NCBI GenBank assembly: GCA_003563455.1
Contig: PWRV01000179.1
Coordinates: 1-7,872 of the forward strand
Reading direction: 5' to 3'
Length of the DNA stretch: 7,872 bases
Origin: Thioalkalivibrio sp.
Lineage (GTDB): Bacteria > Pseudomonadota > Gammaproteobacteria > Ectothiorhodospirales > Ectothiorhodospiraceae
The position numbers and the translations under genes are program-made. Below are positions 1 to 6,800 of this stretch, piece after piece (positions within the stretch are counted from its first letter, which is position 1; each line of letters opens with the position of its first letter). The notes under the pieces are model-generated. The model worked only from the letters and a program-made list of their open reading frames with translations. It was not told where the DNA came from and ran no database searches.

Positions 1-54
1 GATCAGGTTCACGGGGGCAGGCACTACTTCAACCCGCTGCCCGTGCAGCTCTGA
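1..54 (+). CDS. 3' end of an unidentified gene (partial, C-terminal 17 residues)
   Basis: An open frame runs from the left edge to a TGA at 52-54 and encodes a 17-residue tail that ends in RHYFNPLPVQL. It lies in the same orientation as panB, with only 17 bases between its stop and the panB ATG, so it is probably the upstream member of the same operon. In related gammaproteobacteria the gene before panB is usually folK (HPPK, folate synthesis), and some lineages have a small deoxynucleoside kinase gene nearby. The aromatic GRHYFNP-like tail does not look like the FolK C-termini I remember and could suit a deoxynucleoside kinase, but 17 residues are too few to decide. No function is assigned. 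That it is a real gene end is inferred from its position and from the tight spacing. Confidence 0.5.
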   Translation, partial: DQVHGGRHYFNPLPVQL

Positions 55-71
55 CCGCTGCAGGAGGCCCG

Positions 72-863
72 ATGCGCACGACCATTCGCACCCTCGAAAG
101 GCACAAGCGGGACGGACGGCCGATCACCTGCCTGACCGCCTACGATGCCAGCTTCGCCCGTCTGCTGGACGCCTCGGATATCGACGTGATTCTGGTGGGC
201 GATTCGCTGGGTATGGTGGTGCAGGGGCACGACACCACACTGCCGGTGACCATTGAACACATGGTCTACCATGTCGATGCGGTGGCGCGGGGCGCAAGTC
301 GCGCGATGCTGATGGCCGACCTGCCGTTTCTGGGTGACCGCGACGTGTCGACGGCGCTGGAGCAGGGCGGTGCGCTGATGCGGGCCGGAGCGCAGATGGT
401 CAAGGTGGAGTGCAACGGCGGCCACACCGATCTCGTGCGGCGGATGGCCGCTTCGGGAATCCCGGTGTGTGCGCACCTCGGCCTGACCCCGCAGGCGGTG
501 CACCGCTTCGGCGGCTACCGGATCCAGGGCCGGGAGTCCACGGCGGCCGAACGCATGCAGGCGGAAGCCCGGGCGCTTGAGGTCGCGGGCGCGCAGTGCC
601 TGCTGCTCGAGGGGGTACCGGAGACGCTTGCGGCGCGGATCACACAGGGTGCCCGGGTGCCGGTGATCGGGATCGGCGCGAGCCCCGACTGCGACGGGCA
701 GGTACTGGTGCTGCAGGACGTGATTGGCCTGACCCCCGCCCCGCCGCGTTTCTCCCACAACTTCATGGCCGGGGCCGGCGGGCTCGCCGAGGCCATCGCG
801 GCCTACGCCACGGCGGTGCGGGAGCGTCGTTTCCCTGTCTCCGGCGAACACACCTTTACCTGA
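72..863 (+). CDS. panB: 3-methyl-2-oxobutanoate hydroxymethyltransferase (ketopantoate hydroxymethyltransferase)
   Basis: PanB is a cytoplasmic enzyme that transfers a hydroxymethyl group from 5,10-methylenetetrahydrofolate to alpha-ketoisovalerate, giving ketopantoate, the first committed step of pantothenate synthesis. The 263-residue product has the usual family length (about 264) and is complete. Visible family landmarks are the TAYDASFA strand (residues 22-29), the metal-ligand segment VGDSLGM with Asp44, MADLPF with Asp83, the substrate lysine in KVE (Lys111), the catalytic Glu180 in LLLEGVP, and the GIGASPDCDGQ loop (200-210). The ATG is chosen because AGGAGG lies at 62-67, four bases upstream, and because the N-terminus matches the family start. 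It follows the preceding gene closely and is followed by panC after five bases, so it is very likely co-transcribed with both. Nothing is unusual in the protein. Confidence 0.97.
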   Translation: MRTTIRTLERHKRDGRPITCLTAYDASFARLLDASDIDVILVGDSLGMVVQGHDTTLPVTIEHMVYHVDAVARGASRAMLMADLPFLGDRDVSTALEQGGALMRAGAQMVKVECNGGHTDLVRRMAASGIPVCAHLGLTPQAVHRFGGYRIQGRESTAAERMQAEARALEVAGAQCLLLEGVPETLAARITQGARVPVIGIGASPDCDGQVLVLQDVIGLTPAPPRFSHNFMAGAGGLAEAIAAYATAVRERRFPVSGEHTFT

Positions 864-868
864 AACCG

Positions 869-1753
869 ATGCGCGTCCTCCGCGATCAGGGCCAGGTCAC
901 CGCGCTGTGCCGGGAATGGCGGAGCCGATACGGGCGCAGGCTTGCTTTCGTGCCGACGATGGGGAACCTGCACGCGGGCCACCTCGCGCTGGTGCGCCAT
1001 GCCCGGGAACGCGGCGATCGGGTGGTGGTGAGCGTGTTCGTGAATCCCCTGCAGTTCGATCGTCCCGACGACCTTTCCCGCTACCCGCGGACGCTGGAGG
1101 CAGACGCCAGGCTGCTGGCCGAGGCCGGCGCCGACGCGCTGTTCTGTCCCGAGGCCACGGAGATGTACCCGGAGCACGAGCCGGTGACGGCGCGGGTGGT
1201 GGTGTCCGGGCTGTCCCGCATCCTCGAGGGCGAATCGAGGCCGGGCCACTTCGATGGCGTCGCGACCGTGGTCGCAAAGCTGTTCAACCTGGTGCAGCCC
1301 GACCTCGCGGTGTTCGGAGAGAAGGATTACCAGCAGCTGCTGCTGATCCGGGGCATGGTTGCGTCGCTGAACTTTCCGGTGCTGATCGATGCCGTGCCCA
1401 CGGTGCGCGAGGATGACGGTCTGGCGCTCAGCTCCCGCAATGCCCGGTTGTCGCCCGAAGCCCGGGCCCGTGCCCCGGAGCTGTACCGTTGCCTGCGGGA
1501 CACGGTGGACGCCTGCGTGCTCGAGCCTGACCAGTGGCCCGACATCTTCCCCGAGCTTCTCGCCACCGCCGACGCGCGCTTGCGCGACGCCGGTTTCCGT
1601 CCGGATTATCTCAGCATCCGGCGCGCGGACGACCTCGGCGAGCCCGGCCCCGCAGACCGGGACCTCATCGTGCTGGGCGCCGCCTGGCTTGACGGCGTCC
1701 GGTTGATTGATAATCTGCGCCTTCTTCATGGGAAGTTTGCCGGCCCGGCATGA
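869..1753 (+). CDS. panC: Pantothenate synthetase (pantoate--beta-alanine ligase)
   Basis: PanC activates pantoate with ATP to pantoyl-adenylate and joins it to beta-alanine, the last step of pantothenate synthesis; it is cytoplasmic. The 294-residue protein is slightly longer than the E. coli enzyme (283). Visible motifs of this nucleotidyltransferase superfamily member are PTMGNLHAGH (29-38, with the HxGH histidines 35 and 38), FVNPLQF (57-63), SRPGHFDGV (123-131), FGEKDYQQ (149-156, Lys152), and the KMSKS-equivalent LSSRN (187-191); AAWLDGVRLIDN (271-282) closes the conserved part. The frame is open upstream to 596, but that extension overlaps panB in another frame and has no PanC homology, so the ATG at 869 is taken. 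No clear Shine-Dalgarno precedes it. Five bases after the panB stop, translation is probably coupled to panB. Confidence 0.96.
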   Translation: MRVLRDQGQVTALCREWRSRYGRRLAFVPTMGNLHAGHLALVRHARERGDRVVVSVFVNPLQFDRPDDLSRYPRTLEADARLLAEAGADALFCPEATEMYPEHEPVTARVVVSGLSRILEGESRPGHFDGVATVVAKLFNLVQPDLAVFGEKDYQQLLLIRGMVASLNFPVLIDAVPTVREDDGLALSSRNARLSPEARARAPELYRCLRDTVDACVLEPDQWPDIFPELLATADARLRDAGFRPDYLSIRRADDLGEPGPADRDLIVLGAAWLDGVRLIDNLRLLHGKFAGPA

Positions 1754-1765
1754 TTCCCCCATAAT
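1737..1765 (+). promoter_or_regulatory. Candidate sigma-70 promoter for panD in the end of panC
   Basis: TTGCCG (1737-1742) and CATAAT (1760-1765) are separated by exactly 17 bases in an unusually A/T-rich patch of an otherwise GC-rich region. The -35 box lies in the last codons of panC and the -10 box just beyond its stop. Transcription would start near 1772, about 40 bases before the panD ATG. This could let panD be expressed apart from panBC. It is a sequence match only; panD may simply be read from the upstream operon promoter. Confidence 0.35.
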
Positions 1766-1812
1766 GCGCTGCACAATAGTTTATGACGCACGCGTCACCG
1801 GAGTTTCCGCCG

Positions 1813-2193
1813 ATGATGATTACTCTACTGAAGGGCAAGCTGCACAAGGCCCGCGTCACGCACTGCGAACTCGAGTACGAGGGTTCCTGCGCGATCGATA
1901 CGCAGCTTCTGGAGGCGGCCGGCATCCTGCCGTTCGAGCAGATCCAGATCTATAACATCGACAACGGTGAACGCTTCACGACCTATGCAATCGAGGCCGA
2001 GGCGGGCTCCGGCGTGATTTCGGTGAACGGTGCCGCCGCACACAAGGCTGCGGTCGGGCATCGGGGGATCATCTGCGCCTATGGCCAGCTGGACGCGGAG
2101 GAGGCCCGCTCGTTCACCCCGAATCTGGTCTACATGGGTCAGGGCAACCGCATCACGCACACCGGGCATCAGATTCCCGTCCAGGCTGCCTGA
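1813..2193 (+). CDS. panD: Aspartate 1-decarboxylase, pyruvoyl-dependent proenzyme
   Basis: PanD decarboxylates L-aspartate to beta-alanine, the amine substrate of PanC. The enzyme is made as an inactive pi-protein that cleaves itself between Gly24 and Ser25 to form the pyruvoyl cofactor. With the start at 1813 the product is 126 residues, the same length as the E. coli enzyme, and the cleavage motif YEGSCAID puts Gly24-Ser25 at the canonical positions. Lys9, Arg54, Tyr58 (TTYAI) and Asn72 (SVNGAAAH), known active-site positions, are also in register. The frame is open from an ATG at 1783, but that adds ten non-homologous residues, whereas GGAG at 1800-1803 is well spaced for 1813. A second ATG at 1816 would shift the numbering by one. 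It lies 59 bases after panC in the same direction. Confidence 0.96.
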   Translation: MMITLLKGKLHKARVTHCELEYEGSCAIDTQLLEAAGILPFEQIQIYNIDNGERFTTYAIEAEAGSGVISVNGAAAHKAAVGHRGIICAYGQLDAEEARSFTPNLVYMGQGNRITHTGHQIPVQAA

Positions 2194-2211
2194 TCCGGCC
2201 CGACGCCGTTT

Positions 2212-2237
2212 GGTGGGCGCGCTTCGCTTCACCCACC
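2212..2237. other. Stem-loop after panD, possible bidirectional transcription end
   Basis: GGTGGG (2212-2217) and CCCACC (2232-2237) pair across a 14-base loop that contains CTTCGCTTC. It lies 18 bases beyond the panD stop, in the gap between convergent panD and ppc. It has no T-run on either side, so it is not a standard intrinsic terminator; a Rho-linked or RNA-protecting role is possible. Its arms resemble those of the two repeated hairpins that follow at 2270-2294 and 2334-2358. Confidence 0.45.
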
Positions 2238-2240
2238 CCA

Positions 2241-2303
2241 CGCGGTACCTCCGCCAACGCAGCCGGTAGGGTGGCCCGGCGCAACGGGCCCACCAGCGAA
2301 TCC
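2241..2303 (+). repeat. REP-like tandem repeat, copy A
   Basis: This is the first of two adjacent units of about 64 bases. Its last 36 bases (2268-2303) are identical to 2332-2367 in copy B, and the first part (GCGGT, CCTC, GCCAACGC) matches with small gaps and substitutions. The unit contains an imperfect hairpin: GGTGG+CCCG (2270-2278) pairs with CGGG+CCACC (2285-2294) with one bulged C and a GCGCAA loop (2279-2284). GTAG (2266-2269) stands directly before the stem. A GTAG tetranucleotide followed by a GC-rich hairpin with a bulge is the hallmark of REP elements mobilised by RAYT (TnpA-REP) transposases. Membership in that class is inferred; no transposase is in the window. Confidence 0.6.
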
Positions 2304-2367
2304 TGCGGGGTGCCTCGCCAACGCCTGCGGCAGGGTGGCCCGGCGCAACGGGCCCACCAGCGAATCC
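2304..2367 (+). repeat. REP-like tandem repeat, copy B
   Basis: This is the second unit of the direct repeat, 64 bases downstream of copy A. The 36-base core (2332-2367) is a perfect copy of 2268-2303, and the hairpin is at 2334-2358. The tetranucleotide before the stem is GCAG (2330-2333) instead of GTAG. The unit ends five bases before the ppc stop codon (2373-2375, read on the - strand), so both copies lie in the 3' untranslated region of ppc transcripts and probably of panD transcripts. The perfect core beside a looser 5' part suggests a recent duplication or conservation of the hairpin part. Confidence 0.6.
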
Positions 2368-2372
2368 GCCCG

Positions 2373-5213
2373 TCAACCCGTGTTCCGCATTCCGGCCGCG
2401 ATCGCGTTGATCGAACGCAGCAGCGGCGCCATCCACGGGTTGTCCTCATCCTCTTCCGATCGCGTCTCCTCGACGGCTCGCGATTCCCGCAGCAGGTGAA
2501 TCTGGATGCTGTTGAGCGGATCCAGATAGGGATTGCGACGCTGCAGTGAAAGCGCGAGCAGCGGGGTGCCGCCCATCAGCGTCTCGAGCTGCGACACCCG
2601 CAGCACCTCCCGCACCGTGCGCTCGTATTCGTCCCGGACGCGCGCATAAACCGCGTCAGCGAGTTCGCGGTCGCCGCACAAGCGAGCGTATTCCGCGGCG
2701 GTGCGCATGTCCGCCTTGGTCAGCGCCATCTCGCTGTTCGACAACAGGGAGCGGAAAAACGGCCATTCCGCGTACATGCGCCGCAACAGTTCCAGCCGAT
2801 CCGGATCGGCTCCCCGCCAGCCCTCCAGCGCACTGCCGATCCCGTACCAGGCGGGCAGGGGATGGCGCGACTGGCCCCAGCCGAAGACCCACGGGATCGC
2901 CCGAATGGAAGACTTCGACCGGTCGGTCTTGCGCCGGTGCGAAGGTCGCGAGCCAATGTTGAGGGAGCCGATCTCCTGCACCGGCGTGCTCTCGTAGAAA
3001 TAATCGAGCAGTCCGGGTGTGCGGTCCACCAGATCCCGATAGGCGTCCTCGCCCAGTGCCGCGAGTTCGCCCATCGTCGCACGGTACTCGTCGCGATCGC
3101 AGGTCGGTTCGCGGATCAGGCTGCGGCTGGCGAGGATCACGCCGGTCGCACCCATGCCGATCTCGTAGACCGCGGTTTCCACGTTGCTGTACTTGTACGA
3201 CAGCACCTCGCCCTGTTCGGTGAACTTGATTCGCCCCTGCACCGTCGCGGGCGGCTGGGCGAGGATGGATTCGTGAGTCGGGCCGCCGCCCCGGCCAACG
3301 GTGCCGCCGCGCCCGTGGAACAGCTGGCAGCGGACGCCGAAGCCTTCGCTGATCGCGACGATCTTCTGCTGCGCCTCGTAGAGGTTCCAGCTGGACGCCA
3401 GGATGCCACCGTCCTTGCACGAATCGGAGTAGCCGAGCATCACCTCCTGGAGGTCGCCGTTCGCGGCGAGCATGCGCCTGTAGCAGGCGTTGCCAAGCAG
3501 GTTGTTCAGCACCGTGTCGACGTGCAGCAGGTCCTCGATGGTCTCGAACAGGGGAGCGATCCGCAGATGGCAGAAAACGTCGTCGCCGCTGCGGCCGGCG
3601 AGGGCGGTCAGCCGTCCGAGCAGCAGGACCTCGAGGACGTGCGACGCCGCATGCGCCATCGAGATCACGTAGGTGCCGATTCCTTCCGTGCCGACTTCGC
3701 GGCGCATCTCGCGCATCACGTCGAAGGTGCGCAGGGTCTCGCGCGATTCCTCGTCCAGCGCGTCGTAATCGATTGCGGGAAACTCGGGGCGATCGATCAG
3801 ACCGCTCAGCAGTTCCAGCCGGGAGGCCTCGTCGAGGGATGCGTAGTCGGGTTGTATTCCGGCCTGCAGGAGGAGCGCCGCGATGGTGCGGGTGTGTACG
3901 CCGGATTCCTGTCGGACGTCGAGGTGATGGAGGTGAAAGCCGCAGGTCTCCACGAGACGGATCAGATCGGTGAGCTCCCCGCCGGCAATGTTGCGCTCGC
4001 CATGGCTGACCAGCGAGTCGTGAATGACCCGGAGATCCTTCAGGAACCCGGCAGCGCTGGCGTAAGCGGAACTGACCGGCAGGATCGCCGCCTCCCCTGC
4101 CAGGCGCCGATCGACCGTCACCAGCGTCTCCTTCAGGCGGAAGATCATGATCTGAAGCTTGCGACGGTAGGGTTCCGTCTCGTAGCGGTCCATCGAGCTC
4201 TGGAAGACCGCAGGCGCGATGGTGTTGTCCGCCTCCAGGCTGGCCTGAAAGGCCGCGGAAGGCTCGCACATCAACGAGGAGTGCGTCAGTACATTGCGCA
4301 GCCGGACGACGCGCCTGAGGTACTCGCGCAGCACTTGCTGCATCGCCAGTCGGCAGGCCATCGCGGTGACCGCGGGGGTCACGTTGGGATTGCCGTCACG
4401 ATCGCCTCCGATCCAGGAGCCGAAGCGCAGGAAAGCCGGGATGCGGATCGGCAGGCTGCCGTCGGGCCGGGTCCCGTAACTGCGCCGCACGGCCTTCTCG
4501 AGGAAACGGTAGGTCAGCGGGATCGCCTCGAAGAGACTCTCCTCGAAATAGAACAGTCCGTATTTGATCTCGTCGCGTACCTGCGGCTTTTTCACGCGCA
4601 CCTCGTTGGTGCGCCAGAGAATCTGGATATGGCCCTCGAGTTCCTCGATCAGCAGCTGGCGCTCGGCCGTGCCGATGCGGGGATTGTTGAGCTGATCTGC
4701 GGTCCGGAACACGCGCCGCTGGTTCTCCATCGTGGTGCGCCGGCGGGCCTCGGTCGGATGGGCGGTGAATACCGGCTTGTAACTGATCTGCGCGAGCAAT
4801 CCCTCCAGTTCGGTCGCTGTGACGCCCTCTGCGCTCAGGTCGCGCAGCGTCCGGTCGAAGGAGCCCACCCACAACGGCTCGCCGCTGCTGACCTGCGCCC
4901 GGCGCCAGCGGTAGTACAGGTCTTCCTCGGCGATGTTGACCAGACTGAAGTAGATGCTGAATGCGCGGATCACGCGCTCGGTCACCTCGGGATTCTGCTG
5001 CACGATGAAGCGCATCAGGCGCTGGCGCAGCTGCGGGTCCTCGCGCTTGCGGAGGCTGACGAAACCCTTGCGGAGGGTCTCGACAGCATTGAAGCCCCGC
5101 TCGCCCTCAAGCCGGCGGATGACCCTTCCCAGCAGGTCGCCGAACAGACGGACGCGGGCGCGAAGCTCCCGGTCCCGGGGCAGAAACCGCTCGTCGTTTC
5201 GGTGCTGAGTCAT
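2373..5213 (-). CDS. ppc: Phosphoenolpyruvate carboxylase
   Basis: PEP carboxylase adds bicarbonate to PEP to form oxaloacetate, refilling the TCA cycle and the aspartate family; it is a cytoplasmic homotetramer. The 946-residue product is complete and somewhat longer than the E. coli enzyme (883). Landmarks in order are FTAHPTEARRRT with catalytic His152, SWIGGDRDGNPN (266-277), GYSDSCKDGG with Lys600, the FHGRGGTVGRGGGP loop (632-645, Arg635 and Arg641), GSRPSHRR (754-761), RAIPWVFGW (771-779) and the invariant C-terminal MRNTG. Residues that bind the inhibitor aspartate in E. coli have apparent counterparts in Arg641, Lys833, Arg893 and Asn944, so feedback inhibition by aspartate is likely; this rests on alignment by eye. 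The start is supported by AGGGA (plus-strand 5218-5222) four bases upstream. ppc lies downstream of glgA in the same direction and converges on panD. Confidence 0.97.
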   Translation of the reverse strand: MTQHRNDERFLPRDRELRARVRLFGDLLGRVIRRLEGERGFNAVETLRKGFVSLRKREDPQLRQRLMRFIVQQNPEVTERVIRAFSIYFSLVNIAEEDLYYRWRRAQVSSGEPLWVGSFDRTLRDLSAEGVTATELEGLLAQISYKPVFTAHPTEARRRTTMENQRRVFRTADQLNNPRIGTAERQLLIEELEGHIQILWRTNEVRVKKPQVRDEIKYGLFYFEESLFEAIPLTYRFLEKAVRRSYGTRPDGSLPIRIPAFLRFGSWIGGDRDGNPNVTPAVTAMACRLAMQQVLREYLRRVVRLRNVLTHSSLMCEPSAAFQASLEADNTIAPAVFQSSMDRYETEPYRRKLQIMIFRLKETLVTVDRRLAGEAAILPVSSAYASAAGFLKDLRVIHDSLVSHGERNIAGGELTDLIRLVETCGFHLHHLDVRQESGVHTRTIAALLLQAGIQPDYASLDEASRLELLSGLIDRPEFPAIDYDALDEESRETLRTFDVMREMRREVGTEGIGTYVISMAHAASHVLEVLLLGRLTALAGRSGDDVFCHLRIAPLFETIEDLLHVDTVLNNLLGNACYRRMLAANGDLQEVMLGYSDSCKDGGILASSWNLYEAQQKIVAISEGFGVRCQLFHGRGGTVGRGGGPTHESILAQPPATVQGRIKFTEQGEVLSYKYSNVETAVYEIGMGATGVILASRSLIREPTCDRDEYRATMGELAALGEDAYRDLVDRTPGLLDYFYESTPVQEIGSLNIGSRPSHRRKTDRSKSSIRAIPWVFGWGQSRHPLPAWYGIGSALEGWRGADPDRLELLRRMYAEWPFFRSLLSNSEMALTKADMRTAAEYARLCGDRELADAVYARVRDEYERTVREVLRVSQLETLMGGTPLLALSLQRRNPYLDPLNSIQIHLLRESRAVEETRSEEDEDNPWMAPLLRSINAIAAGMRNTG

Positions 5214-5242
5214 GAAGTCCCTGGATCCGCCGCCTGAATGAA

Positions 5243-5268
5243 CGGGGCCGGCGCGACGGCCGGCCCCG
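5243..5268. promoter_or_regulatory. Perfect 10-bp GC hairpin in the ppc leader
   Basis: CGGGGCCGGC (5243-5252) and GCCGGCCCCG (5259-5268) are exact reverse complements around the six-base loop GCGACG. It lies 29 bases upstream of the ppc ATG and 65 bases downstream of the glgA stop. On the - strand it is followed by TTCATT, not by a true T-run. It could end glgA transcription (weak Rho-independent type), or act in the ppc leader as an attenuator or RNA stabiliser. The hairpin is certain from sequence; the role is inferred. Confidence 0.55.
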
Positions 5269-5292
5269 GATCTGTGGAAATCGGTTGAGCGC

Positions 5293-5298
5293 AGTATA
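5293..5298 (-). promoter_or_regulatory. Candidate -10 box of a ppc promoter
   Basis: Read on the - strand, the sequence is GCGTTATACTGCGC, with TATACT matching the -10 consensus in five of six bases, in the only A/T-rich patch between glgA and ppc. No good -35 box lies 16-18 bases upstream, so an activator or a different sigma factor might be needed. Transcription starting near 5286 would give a leader of about 70 bases that contains the 5243-5268 hairpin. Confidence 0.35.
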
Positions 5299-5308
5299 AC
5301 GCAGGCTT

Positions 5309-5323
5309 GGCGGGCGTCCCGCC
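5309..5323. other. Short hairpin just after the glgA stop
   Basis: GGCGGG (5309-5314) and CCCGCC (5318-5323) form a perfect 6-bp stem with a three-base loop, ten bases past the glgA stop codon in transcription order. It has no following T-run. It may contribute to 3' processing or termination of glgA mRNA, and it overlaps the region where a -35 box for ppc would lie. Confidence 0.35.
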
Positions 5324-5333
5324 GGGGCGCGGT

Positions 5334-6782
5334 TCAGGCCCTGCCCGCCAGCCCGCGATAGAGATCCAGGTAGGCGGCGGAGCTCTGGTTCCAGCCGAAG
5401 TCGCGCACCATGCCGTTGCGCATCACCTGTCGCCAGCGCTCCTGCCCGGCCTCACCGAACAGCGCCAGCACCCGCTCGATTGCGTCGGTCAGCGCGCTGA
5501 CGCTCGCCGGAACGAAGGAGAAGCCGGTCGCGGTACCGTCGGCCAGGGTTGCGGGATTCGCGTCGATCACCGTGTCGACGAGGCCGCCGGTCGCGTGCAC
5601 GATCGGCGGCGTCCCGTAACGGAGGCTGTACATCTGGTTCATGCCGCAGGGCTCGAAGCGCGACGGCATCAGGAAGGCGTCGGAGCCCGCCTCGATGCGG
5701 TGCGCGAGCGTCTCGTTGTAGGCGATGACCGCGCTGCACTTCCCCGGATACGTGGCCGCGAGCCCGCGCGCCGCGTCCTCGAAGCGTCGCTCCCCGCTGC
5801 CGACCAGCGCCAGCTGCATGCGACCCTCCGCGAGAAGGGATGCGCACGCTTCGAGCAGCAGGTCGATTCCCTTCTGCTCCACCATCCGGCCGACGTGCCC
5901 CAGCAGCGGGATGTCGTCCCGGGGGGACAGTTGCAGATCCCGCTGCAGGGCGACGCGGTTCAATGTCTTGCCGGAAAGCTCTTCGGCACTGTAGTGGGCC
6001 TCGAGGTAACCGTCGCGCTCGGGATTCCACTCCCGGTAATCGACGCCGTTCAGGATGCCGTGCAGGTCCGCCGCGCGTGCGCGCAGCACGCCGTCAAGGC
6101 CCATCCCGGCCCCGGGGGCCTGGATCTCGCGTGCGTAGGTGGGTGAGACCGTGGTGATCCGGTCGGAGAAGACCAGCCCGCCCTTCATGAACGACAGCTG
6201 CCCATGGAACTCGAGGGCCTCCATGTGCCAGAGATCCTCCGGCAGGCCCAGCGTGTGGCGGACGGGCCCCGGGAAGAGGCCCTGGTAGGCCAGGTTGTGG
6301 ATGGTGAAGACCGTCGGCGGCCGCCGCGGGTGGCCGCGGAGAAAGACCGGCACCAGGCCGGTCTGCCAGTCGTTCAGGTGCAGAAGCTGCGGTGCCCAGT
6401 CCAGCCCGGCCTCGTTCAGGGCCAGTGAGGCCACCGCCCGGCCGAAGGCGGCGAAGCGCTGCGGGTTGTCGGGCCAGTCGCTGCCGTCCGTGGCTCGGTA
6501 GGGGTCGCCGTCGCGTTCGAAATACATCGGCCAGTCGACCAGGTAGACCATCACCGAGGTGCCGGGGAGATAGCCCTGAATCAGGCTCCACGGCGCATCT
6601 GCCGGGCCCGGCAGGCGGGTCGGGTCGGCGAGGCGGCTGGCCGCGCGGGGGTAGGCGGGCAGCACCAGGCGCACGTCCTGGCGTCGGCGTTTCAGTGCGG
6701 CGGGAAGGCTGGAGCTGACGTCGCCCAGTCCACCGGTCTTGACCAGTGGGTAGGCTTCGCTGCTCGCAAACAGGATGCGCAT
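5334..6782 (-). CDS. glgA: Glycogen synthase (ADP-glucose:starch glucosyltransferase)
   Basis: GlgA extends alpha-1,4-glucan chains with ADP-glucose in the cytoplasm. The 482-residue protein is a full-length GT5/GT-B enzyme (E. coli 477). The N-terminal domain starts with MRILFASSEAYPLVKTGGLGDV, with the ADP-glucose-binding Lys15 in KTGGL; HLNDWQTGL (135-143) and FTIHNLAYQG (159-168) follow. The C-terminal domain has GRMVEQKG (298-305, Arg299 and Lys304) and PSRFEPCGMNQMYSLRYG (373-390) with catalytic Glu377. The frame is open to 6881, but the extra 33 residues lack homology and would reach into the pgi start codon, so the ATG at 6782 is used; GAGAG (plus 6788-6792) lies five bases upstream. 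glgC and glgB are not in the window. It lies upstream of ppc in the same direction and diverges from pgi. Confidence 0.95.
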   Translation of the reverse strand: MRILFASSEAYPLVKTGGLGDVSSSLPAALKRRRQDVRLVLPAYPRAASRLADPTRLPGPADAPWSLIQGYLPGTSVMVYLVDWPMYFERDGDPYRATDGSDWPDNPQRFAAFGRAVASLALNEAGLDWAPQLLHLNDWQTGLVPVFLRGHPRRPPTVFTIHNLAYQGLFPGPVRHTLGLPEDLWHMEALEFHGQLSFMKGGLVFSDRITTVSPTYAREIQAPGAGMGLDGVLRARAADLHGILNGVDYREWNPERDGYLEAHYSAEELSGKTLNRVALQRDLQLSPRDDIPLLGHVGRMVEQKGIDLLLEACASLLAEGRMQLALVGSGERRFEDAARGLAATYPGKCSAVIAYNETLAHRIEAGSDAFLMPSRFEPCGMNQMYSLRYGTPPIVHATGGLVDTVIDANPATLADGTATGFSFVPASVSALTDAIERVLALFGEAGQERWRQVMRNGMVRDFGWNQSSAAYLDLYRGLAGRA

Positions 6783-6785
6783 GTA

Positions 6786-6797
6786 GACTCTCGAGTC
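6786..6797. other. Small inverted repeat over the glgA ribosome-binding site
   Basis: GACTC (6786-6790) and GAGTC (6793-6797) form an inverted repeat with a two-base centre, overlapping the weak GAGAG ribosome-binding site of glgA. A two-base loop is too tight for a stable RNA hairpin, so a DNA-binding site is as likely as an RNA structure, and chance cannot be excluded. Confidence 0.2.
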
Positions 6798-6800
6798 GCG

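Noticed and set aside
596..868. Upstream extension of the panC frame
   Set aside because: It overlaps panB in another frame and the added 91 residues show no PanC homology. The family N-terminus fits the ATG at 869.
24..1774. Long - strand frames opposite panB and panC (24-851 and 803-1774)
   Set aside because: These are shadows of panB and panC, with arginine- and histidine-rich nonsense composition and no recognisable domain.
1783..1812. Upstream ATG for panD
   Set aside because: It adds ten residues without homology and shifts the cleavage site away from Gly24-Ser25. GGAG at 1800-1803 serves the ATG at 1813.
2208..2367. CRISPR-like array in the panD-ppc gap
   Set aside because: There are only two repeat units, they abut with no unique spacer, the similarity runs on through the intervening sequence, and no cas gene is present.
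2153..2549. Short open frames across the repeat region on both strands
   Set aside because: They are built from the repeat sequence and the ends of panD and ppc, have no convincing ribosome-binding site, and give low-complexity products.
2862..5237. A 791-codon open frame on the + strand opposite ppc
   Set aside because: Its codons are exactly antiparallel to ppc codons. With GC-rich wobble positions in ppc, stop codons in that frame are rare, so long shadows are expected. ppc has full family motifs along its length, and the shadow product resembles nothing I recognise.
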